The notes under the pieces were generated by a model. That model did not search any database and was not told the origin of the DNA. It was given only the letters and a program-made list of their open reading frames with translations. 64,000 nt of DNA, taken from positions 930,001-994,000 of the forward strand of contig NZ_RKQF01000001.1 in the NCBI RefSeq assembly GCF_003814875.1, read 5' to 3'. Below, piece after piece: positions 50,497 through 59,544 of this stretch. A program made the position numbers and the translations under genes. The number at the start of each line of letters is the position of its first letter. Within the stretch, counting starts at the first letter, position 1. This DNA comes from Streptomyces sp. Ag109_O5-1. Lineage in GTDB: Bacteria > Actinomycetota > Actinomycetes > Streptomycetales > Streptomycetaceae.

Positions 50497-51975
50497 ATGA
50501 CCTCTCCGCTCACCGCCCCCGCTTCAGAGGGACGCTGGACTCCCCGCCTCTGGGGCACTCTGCTGGTGCTCTGCGCCGCGATGTTCCTGGACGCCCTGGA
50601 CGTGTCGATGGTCGGCGTAGCCCTGCCGTCGATCGGCTCCGACCTGCAGCTGTCGACCTCGACCCTGCAATGGATCGTCAGTGGCTACATCCTGGGCTAC
50701 GGCGGCCTGCTCCTGCTCGGCGGCCGTACGGCCGACCTGCTCGGCCGGCGCCAGGTGTTCCTTGTGGCCCTCGGCGTCTTCGCACTCGCCTCGCTGCTCG
50801 GCGGCCTGGTCGACTCGGGCCCGCTGCTGATCGCCAGCCGGTTCATCAAGGGCCTGAGCGCGGCCTTCACCGCTCCGGCCGGCCTCTCGATCATCACCAC
50901 CACGTTCCCGGAGGGCCCGCTGCGCAACCGCGCCCTCTCCATCTACACCACCTGCGCGGCCACCGGCTTCTCCATGGGCCTGGTGCTGTCCGGCCTGCTC
51001 ACCGAGGCCAGCTGGCGCTTCACCATGCTGCTGCCCGCCCCGATCGCCCTGATCGCGCTCCTCGCCGGCCTGAAGCTGCTGCCCCGCAGCTCCCGCGAAC
51101 GCGACCACAACGGCTACGACATCCCCGGCGCCGTCCTCGGCACCGCCTCGATGCTGCTGCTGGTGTTCACGGTGGTGGAGGCTCCGCAGGTCGGCTGGGC
51201 GTCGGCCCGCACCCTGCTGTCGTTCCTCGCGGTCGCCGTCCTGCTGACCGTCTTCGTCCGGGTCGAGCGCCGCTCCCTGGGCCCGCTCGTCCGCCTCGGC
51301 GTGCTGCGCTCGGGCAACCAGATCCGCGCCCAGCTCGGCGCGGTCGCCTTCTTCGGCTCGTACGTCGGTTTCCAGTTCCTGACCACCCTCTACATGCAGT
51401 CGCTGCTCGGCTGGTCCGCGCTGCACACCGCGCTGGCCTTCCTGCCGGCGGGCGCGCTGGTGGCGGTGTCGTCGACCAAGGTCGGGGCGATCGTGGACCG
51501 CTTCGGCACCCAGCGGCTGATAGCGGCCGGCTTCGCGCTGATGGTCCTCGGATACGCCCTGTTCCTGCGCGTCGACCTCACCCCGGTCTACGCGGCGGTG
51601 ATCCTGCCGTCGATGCTGCTCATCGGCGCGGCCTGCGCGTTGGTCTTCCCCTCGCTCAACATCCAGGCCACCAACGGCGTCGACGACCACGAGCAGGGCA
51701 TGGTCTCCGGCCTTCTCAACACCTCGGTGCAGGTGGGCGGCGCGATCTTCCTGGCGATCGTCACCGCCGTGGTCACGGCCGGTGCGCCCGCCCATGCGAC
51801 GGCGCAGGCGGTGCTCGACAGCTACCGTCCGGGCTTCATGGTGGTCACGGGTGTGGCCCTCGCCGGTCTGCTGATCACGCTGCCGGGACTGCGCACCCGG
51901 CGTCCGCAGCAGCAGACCGTCGTGATCGCCAAGTCCACCTCCCTAAAGGCGGAGCGCGTGTCCGTGCGCGACTGA
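50497..51975 (+). CDS. MFS transporter, DHA2 family (EmrB/QacA-type multidrug efflux)
   Basis: 492 residues from ATG 50497, with about 14 hydrophobic segments. The first helix region has LDALDVSMVGVALPSIGSDL and LQWIVSGYILGYGGLLLLGG, the DHA2 hallmark, and GRTADLLGRRQVF is the loop 2-3 motif. These proton antiporters export hydrophobic drugs. It is divergent from a MarR regulator, suggesting inducible efflux. Confidence 0.93.
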   Translation: MTSPLTAPASEGRWTPRLWGTLLVLCAAMFLDALDVSMVGVALPSIGSDLQLSTSTLQWIVSGYILGYGGLLLLGGRTADLLGRRQVFLVALGVFALASLLGGLVDSGPLLIASRFIKGLSAAFTAPAGLSIITTTFPEGPLRNRALSIYTTCAATGFSMGLVLSGLLTEASWRFTMLLPAPIALIALLAGLKLLPRSSRERDHNGYDIPGAVLGTASMLLLVFTVVEAPQVGWASARTLLSFLAVAVLLTVFVRVERRSLGPLVRLGVLRSGNQIRAQLGAVAFFGSYVGFQFLTTLYMQSLLGWSALHTALAFLPAGALVAVSSTKVGAIVDRFGTQRLIAAGFALMVLGYALFLRVDLTPVYAAVILPSMLLIGAACALVFPSLNIQATNGVDDHEQGMVSGLLNTSVQVGGAIFLAIVTAVVTAGAPAHATAQAVLDSYRPGFMVVTGVALAGLLITLPGLRTRRPQQQTVVIAKSTSLKAERVSVRD

Positions 51976-52048
51976 GGGGGACGCCTGCGAACGTGCGCCC
52001 GGCGGGGCCTTGTTGCTCCGCCGGGCGCACGGCTGTGAGACTGACGGG

Positions 52049-52333
52049 ATGGAGAGTCACGGGGGACGGCGCGGTCAGGCCGAGCGGGACGCGATCACCG
52101 TCGAGATCGGCTACGCGCTGTGCAGTGCGGTGTTCGCGGCGGCGGTCGTCTTCGGGGCGGTGGCCGGCCCGGCGCTGCTGTTCCGGCTGCCCGCCGGTCT
52201 TGAGCGCGTTCTGCCCCTTGTGGGGACGGTGCTCGCCGCCGTGCTGTTCCTCGCCCGGGTCGTCAGCGTGCTCGTCCGCTTCCGGCACTCGTCTCAGCCC
52301 AGCCAGCCCGGCCGCACCAGCCCCGACTCATAG
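52049..52333 (+). CDS. small two-TM membrane protein (DUF6332-like)
   Basis: 94 residues from ATG 52049. After a short charged start (GQAERDAITVEIGYALCSAVF) come two membrane helices (about 20-45 and 52-78). I believe this resembles a streptomycete DUF6332 family of unknown function, but am not certain. Its 3' end overlaps the convergent response regulator gene by 40 bp. Confidence 0.65.
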   Translation: MESHGGRRGQAERDAITVEIGYALCSAVFAAAVVFGAVAGPALLFRLPAGLERVLPLVGTVLAAVLFLARVVSVLVRFRHSSQPSQPGRTSPDS

Positions 52334-52959
52334 GCCAGGACGACCAGTTGGGCCCGGTCACGGGCGCCCAGCTTGACCATCGTGCGGCTCACATGGGTCT
52401 TGGCGGTGAGGGGGCTGACCACCAGGCGGCGGGCGATCTCCTCGTTGGACAGGCCGATGCCGACCAGGGCCATCACCTCCCGCTCCCGCTCGGTGAGCCG
52501 GGCGAGGGCATCCGCGGCGGCCGGCTCCTTGGAACGTGCGGCGAACTCCGCGATCAGCCGCCGCGTCACCCCCGGCGACAGCAACGCGTCGCCGTCCACC
52601 ACCGCCCTGACGGCGCGCACCAGTTCCTCCGGTTCGGTGTCCTTGACCAGGAAGCCGGAGGCACCGGAGCGGATCGCCTCGAAGACGTACTCGTCCAGCT
52701 CGAACGTCGTCAGCATCACCACCCTGACGTCCGCCAGTTCCTCCTCCCCGGTGATACGGCGGGTCGCCGCCAGGCCGTCGAGCTGCGGCATCCGGATGTC
52801 CATCAGGACGACGTCGGGGCGCAGTTCCCGTACCTTGCGCACCGCCTCCTCGCCGTCGGCCGCCTCCCCTGCCACCTCGATGTCCGGCTGGGCGTCGAGC
52901 AGCGCCCGGAAACCCGCCCGCACCAGCGACTGGTCGTCGGCGAGCAGTACCCGGATCAT
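52294..52959 (-). CDS. NarL/LuxR-type response regulator
   Basis: 221 residues. The receiver domain has DDQSLVRAGFRALL and the phospho-acceptor Asp54 in DVVLMDIRMPQLDG. The LuxR-type HTH at about 150-210 has LTEREREVMALVGIGLSNEEI. The start ATG overlaps the histidine kinase stop by four bases, so kinase and regulator form a translationally coupled two-component pair. The signal and regulon are unknown. Confidence 0.93.
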   Translation of the reverse strand: MIRVLLADDQSLVRAGFRALLDAQPDIEVAGEAADGEEAVRKVRELRPDVVLMDIRMPQLDGLAATRRITGEEELADVRVVMLTTFELDEYVFEAIRSGASGFLVKDTEPEELVRAVRAVVDGDALLSPGVTRRLIAEFAARSKEPAAADALARLTEREREVMALVGIGLSNEEIARRLVVSPLTAKTHVSRTMVKLGARDRAQLVVLAYESGLVRPGWLG

Positions 52960-54188
52960 CGGTCCTCCCTGTCGTCCACCGGCAGTACGGCGAGCACCCT
53001 GAAGCCCCCGTCGGCGCGCGGTCCCGCCTCGATCGTGCCACCCAGCGCGGCCGCCCGCTCCCGCATCCCGGCCAGCCCGTTCCCGCTGCCGCCCGCGTCC
53101 GCGCCGGTCGCGGGCCCGTCGTCGTCGATCCGCAACCGCAGCTCCCCGCCGCCGGGTTCGAGCAGCACGCGCGCGTGCCGCGAACCCGAGTGCCGTACGA
53201 CATTGGTGAGCGCCTCCTGCACGATCCGGAAGGCGGCCAGGTCGGCGCCGGGCGGCAGCCGCGGCGGCTCCCCCGCCACCGTCACCGTGAGCCCGGCGCT
53301 CGCCGCCTGTTCGACCAGTTCCGGCAGCCGCCCGAGGCCGGGCGCCGGTGTGCGCGGGGCGTCTCCCGGGGCGCGCAGGGTGTCGAGCACCTGGCGGACC
53401 TCGCCGAGCGCCTCCTTGCTGGCGGCCTTGATGGTGGTGAGCGCTGCCCGGGCCTGTTCCGGGTCGGAGTCCAGGAGGGCGAGGCCCATGCCGGCCTGGA
53501 CGTTGATGACGGAAATGCTGTGGGCGAGGACGTCGTGCAACTCGCGGGCGATGCGCAGCCGTTCCTCGTCCGCCCGCCGCCGGGCGGCCTGCGCGCGGTC
53601 GGCCCGCTCCCGCGCCCACTGCTCCCGCCGGACCCGGGCCAGCTCCGCCACGGAGACGATGATCAGCACCCAGGTGGCGATGATCATCTCCAGGCCGAGG
53701 TTCGCGCCCCCGTCGTCCGGTGGCGGCAGCAGGCGGTACAGCCAGAGCGAGATCAGCAGGTGGCCGGCCCACAGCATCCCGACGGCCGCCCAGGCGGCCC
53801 GGCGGTGCCCGGCGACGATCGCGCTGAAACAGGCCACGGCGACGGCCGCGAAGATCGGTCCGTAGGGGTATCCGGCGGCGAGGTAGACCAGGGCGAGCCC
53901 CGCCGTGCCGAACGCCACCGGCACCGGGTGCCGGTGCCGCCACAGCAGCAGGACACAGGTGGCCAGGAGCAGCAGGCGGGCCTGCATGTCGAGGTGTTCG
54001 CGGTGCGGCTGCTGGTGGGCGGCGAAGTTCGAGCCCACCAGCACCAGGACAGTGAGCACCACGGTGGAGCGCCACGGCAGGCGGGAGCGCGACGGCTCGG
54101 TGCCACCGTGGTCGGCGCGGTGCCACCACGGCGGCCCGTAGCGCCACCACTGTGCGGGGCCGCGCTCCCGTACGCGCTGCTCGTCCAT
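52956..54188 (-). CDS. sensor histidine kinase (NarL-type partner)
   Basis: 410 residues from ATG 54188 (GTG 54197 possible). About five or six membrane helices (residues 40-170) are followed by a HisKA_3 dimerisation domain with phospho-His in RELHDVLAHSISV and a HATPase domain (VVRHSGSRHARVLL, GNGLAGMRERAAALGG). No large extracellular sensor is present, so the membrane block itself may sense the envelope. It pairs with the response regulator downstream. Confidence 0.93.
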   Translation of the reverse strand: MDEQRVRERGPAQWWRYGPPWWHRADHGGTEPSRSRLPWRSTVVLTVLVLVGSNFAAHQQPHREHLDMQARLLLLATCVLLLWRHRHPVPVAFGTAGLALVYLAAGYPYGPIFAAVAVACFSAIVAGHRRAAWAAVGMLWAGHLLISLWLYRLLPPPDDGGANLGLEMIIATWVLIIVSVAELARVRREQWARERADRAQAARRRADEERLRIARELHDVLAHSISVINVQAGMGLALLDSDPEQARAALTTIKAASKEALGEVRQVLDTLRAPGDAPRTPAPGLGRLPELVEQAASAGLTVTVAGEPPRLPPGADLAAFRIVQEALTNVVRHSGSRHARVLLEPGGGELRLRIDDDGPATGADAGGSGNGLAGMRERAAALGGTIEAGPRADGGFRVLAVLPVDDREDR

Positions 54189-54279
54189 GCCCGCCACGCT
54201 AGACGGCGTCGGCCCGGGCGGGCGTCAGCCCGGCGAGGTGATCACGCGTACTCCCCGGGGAGTAGACCGCCACTCCTGG

Positions 54280-54936
54280 TCAGCGGCCGGACGCCAGCTC
54301 CGCCACCTCGGCGTCGAACAGCCGGTCCTGGTCGAAGCCCATGCCCGTGAAGTGCCCGGCGAGTTCGAGGGAGAGCACGCCGTGCATCCGGGTCCAGAAC
54401 GCCAGCGCCCGGCGCAGCACCCCCGGCGTCGCGGGGTGGTCTCCGGCCCATCGGCGGTGCTGGGAGAGGTGCGCGGTGAATCCTGCGGAGGCCGGCGCCG
54501 GCGCCTCGGGCTCGGCCGCCGCGCAGACGTCGAGCAGGGCCGCCATGATCTCCTGGGCGATCGAGGTGATGTCGTCCGGCGCGTGATAGCCGGGGACCGG
54601 GGTCCCGTAGACGAGGAAGTACCGCTGGGGGTCCTCCAGCGCCCAGCGGCGCAGGGCGTGGGCAAGGCCCTCGATACCGGCACCGGAGTCCGCGGCGGCA
54701 CGGAAGGTGTCGGCCAGGCCGCGGTAGGCGTCCCGGATCAGTTCGGTGATCAGCTCGTCGCGGCTGCCGAAGTAACGGTAGAGAGCGGGGCCGCTCATGC
54801 CCAGTTCCTTGGCGATCGCGTTCAGGGACAGGCCCGACGCGCCGGACTTGGCCAGCTGCGCCCAGGCGCGTGCCTTGATGTCCGCCCGCACCTGGCTCCG
54901 GTATCGCTCACGGGGGCTCACCGCGTCTGCCGCCAT
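54280..54936 (-). CDS. TetR/AcrR family transcriptional regulator
   Basis: 218 residues from ATG 54936 (GTG 54945 is an alternative; AGGAG precedes both). The HTH has GLSLNAIAKELGMSGPALYR with YFGSRDELITELI. The ligand domain contains WALEDPQRYFLVYGTPVPGY, the same layout as the TetR at 58734-59426, so the two are paralogues. It is divergent from the quinone-oxidoreductase-like gene and probably controls it. Confidence 0.9.
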   Translation of the reverse strand: MAADAVSPRERYRSQVRADIKARAWAQLAKSGASGLSLNAIAKELGMSGPALYRYFGSRDELITELIRDAYRGLADTFRAAADSGAGIEGLAHALRRWALEDPQRYFLVYGTPVPGYHAPDDITSIAQEIMAALLDVCAAAEPEAPAPASAGFTAHLSQHRRWAGDHPATPGVLRRALAFWTRMHGVLSLELAGHFTGMGFDQDRLFDAEVAELASGR

Positions 54937-55094
54937 GACCTTCACACTCCTCTCGCCCTGACCTGCCGAGCTTCTGAGTTCCTGGGTCTCCGGGTTCCCG
55001 GGGCTCCCGGGCTTCCCGAGCTTCAGGGTTGTTTCAACCTATCACTCACGAGAGCAGCTCTAACGGTCGCAATGACGGCCCCCGCCACAAGAGC

Positions 55095-55165
55095 TTGACA
55101 CCATCGAAAGTAGGAGTCATGTTAGTTATAGCTTCTAACGCAAGCGAGTAGCTCTCCCGCTTGCG
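55095..55165 (+). promoter_or_regulatory. promoter and leader hairpin of the oxidoreductase gene
   Basis: TTGACA (55095-55100) is a consensus -35. GTTAG (55121-55125) and CTAAC (55135-55139) form inverted arms about where the -10 would lie. Downstream, CGCAAGCG (55139-55146) and CGCTTGCG (55158-55165) pair perfectly around an 11-base loop, 15 bases before the GGAGGT Shine-Dalgarno. The hairpin may influence transcript stability or translation. Confidence 0.55.
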
Positions 55166-55190
55166 AATGCATCTACACACGGAGGTCGTC

Positions 55191-56294
55191 ATGGGAACTG
55201 CAGGAATCGCCGGAGCCGCAGGAACCGCCGGCAGCGCCCAGCTCGTCGAGATCGTCCTGCCGGGCGTCGTGGAGCCGGAGGGGCTGCGGATCCGGCGCCG
55301 GGAGATCCCGGCCCCGGGTCCCGGGCAGATCGTCGTCCGGATGGAGGCCACCGGCGTCTCCTTCGCGGAGCAGCAGATGCGCCGCGCCCGCTACTACGAC
55401 CAGCCGCCCTTCCCCTTCGTCCCCGGCTACGACCTGGTCGGCACGGTGCTCACGGCCGGCGAGGGTGTCGCGCCGGAGCTCATCGGCAAGCGGGTGGCGT
55501 CGCTGGTGAAGGTCGGCGGCTGGGCCACTCACGTGGTGCTGGACGCGGCCGATGCCGTGGAGGTGCCCGCCGGGGTCGGCGCGGCGGAGGCCGAGACGCT
55601 GGTGGTCAACGGCATCACGGCCTGGCAGATGCTGCACCGCAGGGCCAGGGTGCGCGAGGGCGGCACGATCCTGGTGCACGGCGCCAACGGCGGGGTCGGC
55701 ACAGTCCTCGTCCAGCTCGCCCGCGCGGCAGGTCTGCGGGTGATCGGCACCGCCTCCGCCCGCCACCACGACGCGCTGCGGGAACTGGGCGCGACCCCGG
55801 TCGACTACCGCGCCGAGGACGTTCCGGCGCGGGTCCGCGAACTGGCGCCCGGCGGTGTCGACGCCGTCTTCGACCACCTCGGCGGCCGCAGCGTCGTCGA
55901 CTCCTGGCGGCTCCTCGCGCCGGGCGGCACCCTCGTCGCGTACGGCAGCGCCACCACCCGGGACGACTCGGGCTCCAAGCAGTTGCCCGTGCTGAAGATC
56001 CTCGGCCGGGTGTGGCTGTGGAACGCGCTGCCCAACGGCCGGCGCGCGTACTTCTTCAACGTCTGGGCGGGCCGCGCCCTGAACAAGGACCGTTTCCGGG
56101 CCCGGCTCGGCGCCGACCTCACCCAGGTGTTCCGGGCCCTCCAGCGTGGCGAGGTCTCCGCGCGCATCGCCGCCCGGCTGCCCCTCACCCGGGCGGCCGA
56201 GGCCCTGCGGCTCGCCGAGTCGGGGACCGTCGCGGGGAAGGTCGTACTGATCCCGGACAGCGGGGACGGGGCGACCGGCGCCTCGGCGCAGTGA
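55191..56294 (+). CDS. zinc-less medium-chain dehydrogenase / NADPH:quinone reductase-like
   Basis: 367 residues from ATG 55191 with a strong GGAGGT at 55181-55186. The GroES-like N-terminal half (VSFAEQQMRRARYYDQPPFPFVPGYDLVGTV) is followed by a Rossmann domain with ILVHGANGGVGTVLVQLAR and DHLGGRSVVDSWRLLAPGG. Zn-binding cysteines are absent, as in quinone oxidoreductases. It may reduce quinones or activated alkenes. It is probably repressed by the divergent TetR protein. Confidence 0.9.
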   Translation: MGTAGIAGAAGTAGSAQLVEIVLPGVVEPEGLRIRRREIPAPGPGQIVVRMEATGVSFAEQQMRRARYYDQPPFPFVPGYDLVGTVLTAGEGVAPELIGKRVASLVKVGGWATHVVLDAADAVEVPAGVGAAEAETLVVNGITAWQMLHRRARVREGGTILVHGANGGVGTVLVQLARAAGLRVIGTASARHHDALRELGATPVDYRAEDVPARVRELAPGGVDAVFDHLGGRSVVDSWRLLAPGGTLVAYGSATTRDDSGSKQLPVLKILGRVWLWNALPNGRRAYFFNVWAGRALNKDRFRARLGADLTQVFRALQRGEVSARIAARLPLTRAAEALRLAESGTVAGKVVLIPDSGDGATGASAQ

Positions 56295-56307
56295 GGTGCC
56301 CGCCGGC

Positions 56308-57501
56308 TCAGCGGCCGGTGACCGCGAACGCCCCGCCCGCCGCGAAGGACAGCCCGGCGAAGCGTTCGCCGATACGACGGTGGGTGGCCGCGTCCGGGTG
56401 GAGCTGGTCGGGCAGCGGGAGTTCGGCGGCGTCGGCCTCGCCGTAGAGGGCACGGCCGTCGAGGTAGTGGAGGTGCGGGTCCTCGGCCGAGCGCTGGGCG
56501 ACGATCCGCGCCAGTTCGTCCCGGATGACGGCCAGGGTGAGCTTGCCGTTCGCGCGGTCGGCCGGGTCGCCGGCGGCCGTGAAGGTGAGCCGGCCCTCGC
56601 CGAAGGCGCTCAGGTCCATGGCGGTGGGGCCGGGCGTGTCCTCGTGGATGGGGCACAGAATCGGCGACACGACCAGCAGCGGAGTCTCCGGGTGCCCCTC
56701 GCGGACGGTGTCGAGGAAACCGTGGACGGCGGGGCCGAAGGCCCGCAGCCGCATCAGGTCGGCGTTGACGACGTTGATGCCGAGTTTCAGGCTGATCAGG
56801 TCGGCGGGGGTGTCCCGTACGGCGCGGGCGGTGAACGGGTCGAGCAGGGCGCTGCCGCCCAGCCCCAGGTTGACCAGCTCCACTCCGGCGAGCGAGGCCG
56901 CGAGGGCGGGCCAGATACTGGTGGGGCTCGCGGCGTCGGAGCCGTGGCTGATGGAACTCCCGTGGTGGATCCAGACCTTGCGGCCGCGGTCGGGAACGGC
57001 CGCGAGCGGGGCGTCGGTGCGCAGCGCGACCAGTTCGGTGGTCTCGTTGTGCGGCAGCCAGATCTCGACGTCCTTGTCCGCCGCGGGCAGGCCGGTGAAG
57101 CGGAGGGTGCCGACCGGGCCCGGGCGCAGCTCCGTCGTCCCGGCACTCATGTCGATGACCTGGACCCTGCCGCCGGTCACCACACCCTGACCGGTCAGGG
57201 CGCCGTCGACGAGCAGGTCGTAGACCCCGTCCGGGCGGGGCGGGGCACCGACGTAGAGCCGCTTGGTGGGCAGGGTGTCCAGTTCCACGGCGGTGGCGCG
57301 GGTGCGGAACACCAGTCGTACGCCGGAGGGCTGGGACTCGACCATGGCGAGTTGCGGGTCGGCGCACTGGGCGCGGGCCCGGGCCGGGAGCCGGTGCGGC
57401 AGGATGCCGTGCTCCGTGCGCTCCAGATCGAGGGCTCCGCGCAGGAGGCCGGGGGTGATCGGGGTGGTGGTCCAGCGGGGGTCGCGGTGGTCGGTGCTCA
57501 T
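56308..57501 (-). CDS. SGNH/GDSL family hydrolase
   Basis: 397 residues. An N-terminal beta-rich domain (about 1-165) precedes the SGNH fold. The nucleophile serine lies in WIHHGSSISHGSD (about 170), Gly in LGLGGSALLD, the Asn block in SLKLGINVVN, and the Asp/His pair in LPDQLHPDAATHRR. Members are carbohydrate or acyl esterases. No signal peptide is evident, so it acts in the cytoplasm. It converges with the oxidoreductase gene, 13 bp from its stop. Confidence 0.88.
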   Translation of the reverse strand: MSTDHRDPRWTTTPITPGLLRGALDLERTEHGILPHRLPARARAQCADPQLAMVESQPSGVRLVFRTRATAVELDTLPTKRLYVGAPPRPDGVYDLLVDGALTGQGVVTGGRVQVIDMSAGTTELRPGPVGTLRFTGLPAADKDVEIWLPHNETTELVALRTDAPLAAVPDRGRKVWIHHGSSISHGSDAASPTSIWPALAASLAGVELVNLGLGGSALLDPFTARAVRDTPADLISLKLGINVVNADLMRLRAFGPAVHGFLDTVREGHPETPLLVVSPILCPIHEDTPGPTAMDLSAFGEGRLTFTAAGDPADRANGKLTLAVIRDELARIVAQRSAEDPHLHYLDGRALYGEADAAELPLPDQLHPDAATHRRIGERFAGLSFAAGGAFAVTGR

Positions 57502-57535
57502 CGCCTCTGCCTCGGGAGCTTGCGGATACGGGGGT

Positions 57536-58105
57536 TCAGGTGCGGGGCCAGGTGCGCAGGAGGGCGTCCAGGGCGTCGAGGATGCGGGTCCAGGACTCCT
57601 GGCTGTCGGGGGCGCTGTGGCTGAAGCCCCCGCTCAGTTCCAGGTCGACGTAGCCGTGGAAGACGCTGCCGAGCATCCGGACGGCGTGGGTCTCGTCCGG
57701 TTCGGTCAGGTCGTAGCCGCGCAGGATCGCCCGGGTCATCTGCGCGTGCCGGACACCGGCGCTTGCCGCCGCCGTCTCCGGGTCCAGGCGCAGCCGGGCC
57801 GCCGTGTAGCGGCCGGGGTGTGCGCGGGCGTAGTCGCGGTACGCGCCGGCGAAGGCGACGAGGGCGTCCCGGCCGGCCCGGCCGGCCAGCGCGTCGGCGG
57901 CCCGGTCGGCGAGTTCCTCCAGCGCCAGCAGGGCGATCCGAGTCCTGAGGTCCTGGGAGCTCTTCACGTGCGAGTACAGGCTCGCGACCTTCACATCGAA
58001 CCGTCTGGCCAGCGCCGAGACGGTCACCTGGTCGAAGCCGACCTCGTCGGCGAGTTCGGCTCCCGCCCGGACCAGCCGCTCCGTGCTCAGTCCCGCTCGC
58101 GCCAC
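57536..58105 (-). CDS. TetR/AcrR family transcriptional regulator
   Basis: 189 residues from GTG 58105. The HTH has DQVTVSALARRFDVKVASLYSHVK across the two helices (first helix QVTVSALARRF, recognition helix VKVASLYSHV), and the C-terminal TetR_C domain has GSVFHGYVDLELSGGF. It is divergent from the FBP-domain gene across a 79-bp gap with a perfect palindrome, and upstream of and co-directional with the SGNH hydrolase. Both may be targets. Confidence 0.9.
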   Translation of the reverse strand: MARAGLSTERLVRAGAELADEVGFDQVTVSALARRFDVKVASLYSHVKSSQDLRTRIALLALEELADRAADALAGRAGRDALVAFAGAYRDYARAHPGRYTAARLRLDPETAAASAGVRHAQMTRAILRGYDLTEPDETHAVRMLGSVFHGYVDLELSGGFSHSAPDSQESWTRILDALDALLRTWPRT

Positions 58106-58146
58106 AGCCGCTCCTCCGCTTCACCGCTTGCCTGAGTCGATTATGT

Positions 58147-58171
58147 ATTTGCCTAAAACCTTTAGGCAAAT
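58147..58171. promoter_or_regulatory. TetR-type operator, perfect 25-bp palindrome
   Basis: ATTTGCCTAAA (58147-58157) and TTTAGGCAAAT (58161-58171) are perfect inverted arms around a 3-bp centre. This AT-rich element sits between the divergent TetR and FBP-domain genes and is the best operator in the window. Confidence 0.85.
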
Positions 58172-58184
58172 TAGCGTGCTGTGT

Positions 58185-58676
58185 ATGCGACAGCTGAGTG
58201 AGCAGGAGATCCGTGCCGCGTTCGTGAACTGCACCAAGGGCGCGGCGAAGCGCCTGACCATCCCGCACGACCTGGACGAACGACCGTGGGACGACCTGGA
58301 CTACTTCGGCTGGCGCGATCCACAGGCACCGGACCGCGCCTACCTGGTGACCGAACGGGACGGTCACGCCCGGGCCGTGGCGCTGCGCTGCCCGAGCGCC
58401 TCCTCCTGGCAGACCCGGCGCAGCATGTGCTCGATCTGCCTGACCACACACACCGGCGGTGTCTCGCTGATGGTGGCCGCGAAGGCGGGCAAGGCCGGGC
58501 AGCAGGGCAACTCCGTGGGCGCCTACCTCTGCAGCGACCTCGCCTGTTCGCTGTACGTGCGAGGCAAGCGGGACGCGGGCATGGGCGGGCGCATGCCGGA
58601 GTCGCTGACGCTGGAGGAGAAGATACGGCGGACCGTGAAGAACCTGGACGCGTTCCTGGACAAGGTGACGGGCTGA
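58185..58676 (+). CDS. FBP-domain protein (EF-G-binding, treble-clef zinc finger)
   Basis: 163 residues from ATG 58185. The N-terminal helical part (QEIRAAFVNCTKGAAKRL) precedes a four-cysteine treble clef: CSIC near 92 and CSDLAC near 130. This matches the FBP_C domain of FusB/FusC-type EF-G-binding proteins, which in staphylococci protect the ribosome from fusidic acid. Here it is under a TetR operator, which fits inducible resistance or translation rescue, but binding to EF-G is not shown. Confidence 0.85.
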   Translation: MRQLSEQEIRAAFVNCTKGAAKRLTIPHDLDERPWDDLDYFGWRDPQAPDRAYLVTERDGHARAVALRCPSASSWQTRRSMCSICLTTHTGGVSLMVAAKAGKAGQQGNSVGAYLCSDLACSLYVRGKRDAGMGGRMPESLTLEEKIRRTVKNLDAFLDKVTG

Positions 58677-58733
58677 GGGTAACGGGCCGAAGGTGGCGGG
58701 CCGACAGCCGGCGGGGCCGCCCGCCCGGCCCCG

Positions 58734-59426
58734 TTACGGAAAGACCAGCCCCACTCCGTGGGCGAGCTGGGCGGCGGCGTGCCGGAAGAACCGCTCCCGG
58801 TCCTCCACGACACCCTTGAACTGGCCGAACAGCTCGAACCCGACCAGCCCGAACAGCTGCGCCCAGGCCGCGGTCATCGCCACGGCCACCTCCGACGGGA
58901 GGCCGGGCATCAGCTCGGCGGCCATCCGGCGGGCCTCGGGCGCCAGTTCGGCGGGTACGGGGGTACGGGCCAGACCGCGCCGGTCGAACGCCTCGCGCAC
59001 GATACCGATCAGCACGAGGGCGACCCGGGCGGCCGGCGGGATGGTCGTGTCCGGCGCCGAGTAGCCGGGCACCGGCGAACCGTAGATCAGCGCGTACTCG
59101 TGCGGGTGTGCCAGCGCCCAGCCGCGCACCGCCTCGCACACGGCGACCCAGCGCTGCGCGGGGGCGGCGTCGACGGCGGCGGCGTGGGCGGTCTCGGCGG
59201 CCTCGCCGAGGGAGTCGTAGGCGTCGATGATCAGCGCGGTGAGCAGGTCGTCGCGGCTGGGGAAGTAGCGGTAGAGCGCCGAGGAGACCATGCCGAGTTC
59301 GCGTGCGACCGCCCGAAGGGACAGCTTGGCGGCCCCTTCGGCGGCGAGCTGTCTGCGCGCCTCGTCCTTGATGGCCGCGGTGACTTCCATCCTGGCTCGC
59401 GCGCGGGCGCCCTGGGGGGTGGTCAT
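58734..59426 (-). CDS. TetR/AcrR family transcriptional regulator
   Basis: 230 residues from ATG 59426 (MTTPQGARARARMEV). The HTH has KLSLRAVARELGMVSSALYR and YFPSRDDLLTALI. The WALAHPHEYALIYGSPVPGY segment closely parallels the TetR at 54280-54936. The frame is open to 59585 but lacks homology. It is divergent from the deazaflavin-dependent oxidoreductase gene, with two identical palindromes in between. Confidence 0.9.
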   Translation of the reverse strand: MTTPQGARARARMEVTAAIKDEARRQLAAEGAAKLSLRAVARELGMVSSALYRYFPSRDDLLTALIIDAYDSLGEAAETAHAAAVDAAPAQRWVAVCEAVRGWALAHPHEYALIYGSPVPGYSAPDTTIPPAARVALVLIGIVREAFDRRGLARTPVPAELAPEARRMAAELMPGLPSEVAVAMTAAWAQLFGLVGFELFGQFKGVVEDRERFFRHAAAQLAHGVGLVFP

Positions 59427-59544
59427 GGGGAGCAGTTTGCCATGTTCGCAGATCGGTGCACACGATTTGGAGCGCTGCACTTGCTTTGGATCGGCGCTCA
59501 CATGTGCGAGCACCGCACACAAGTCGGTGCATCGCTCAAAAAAG

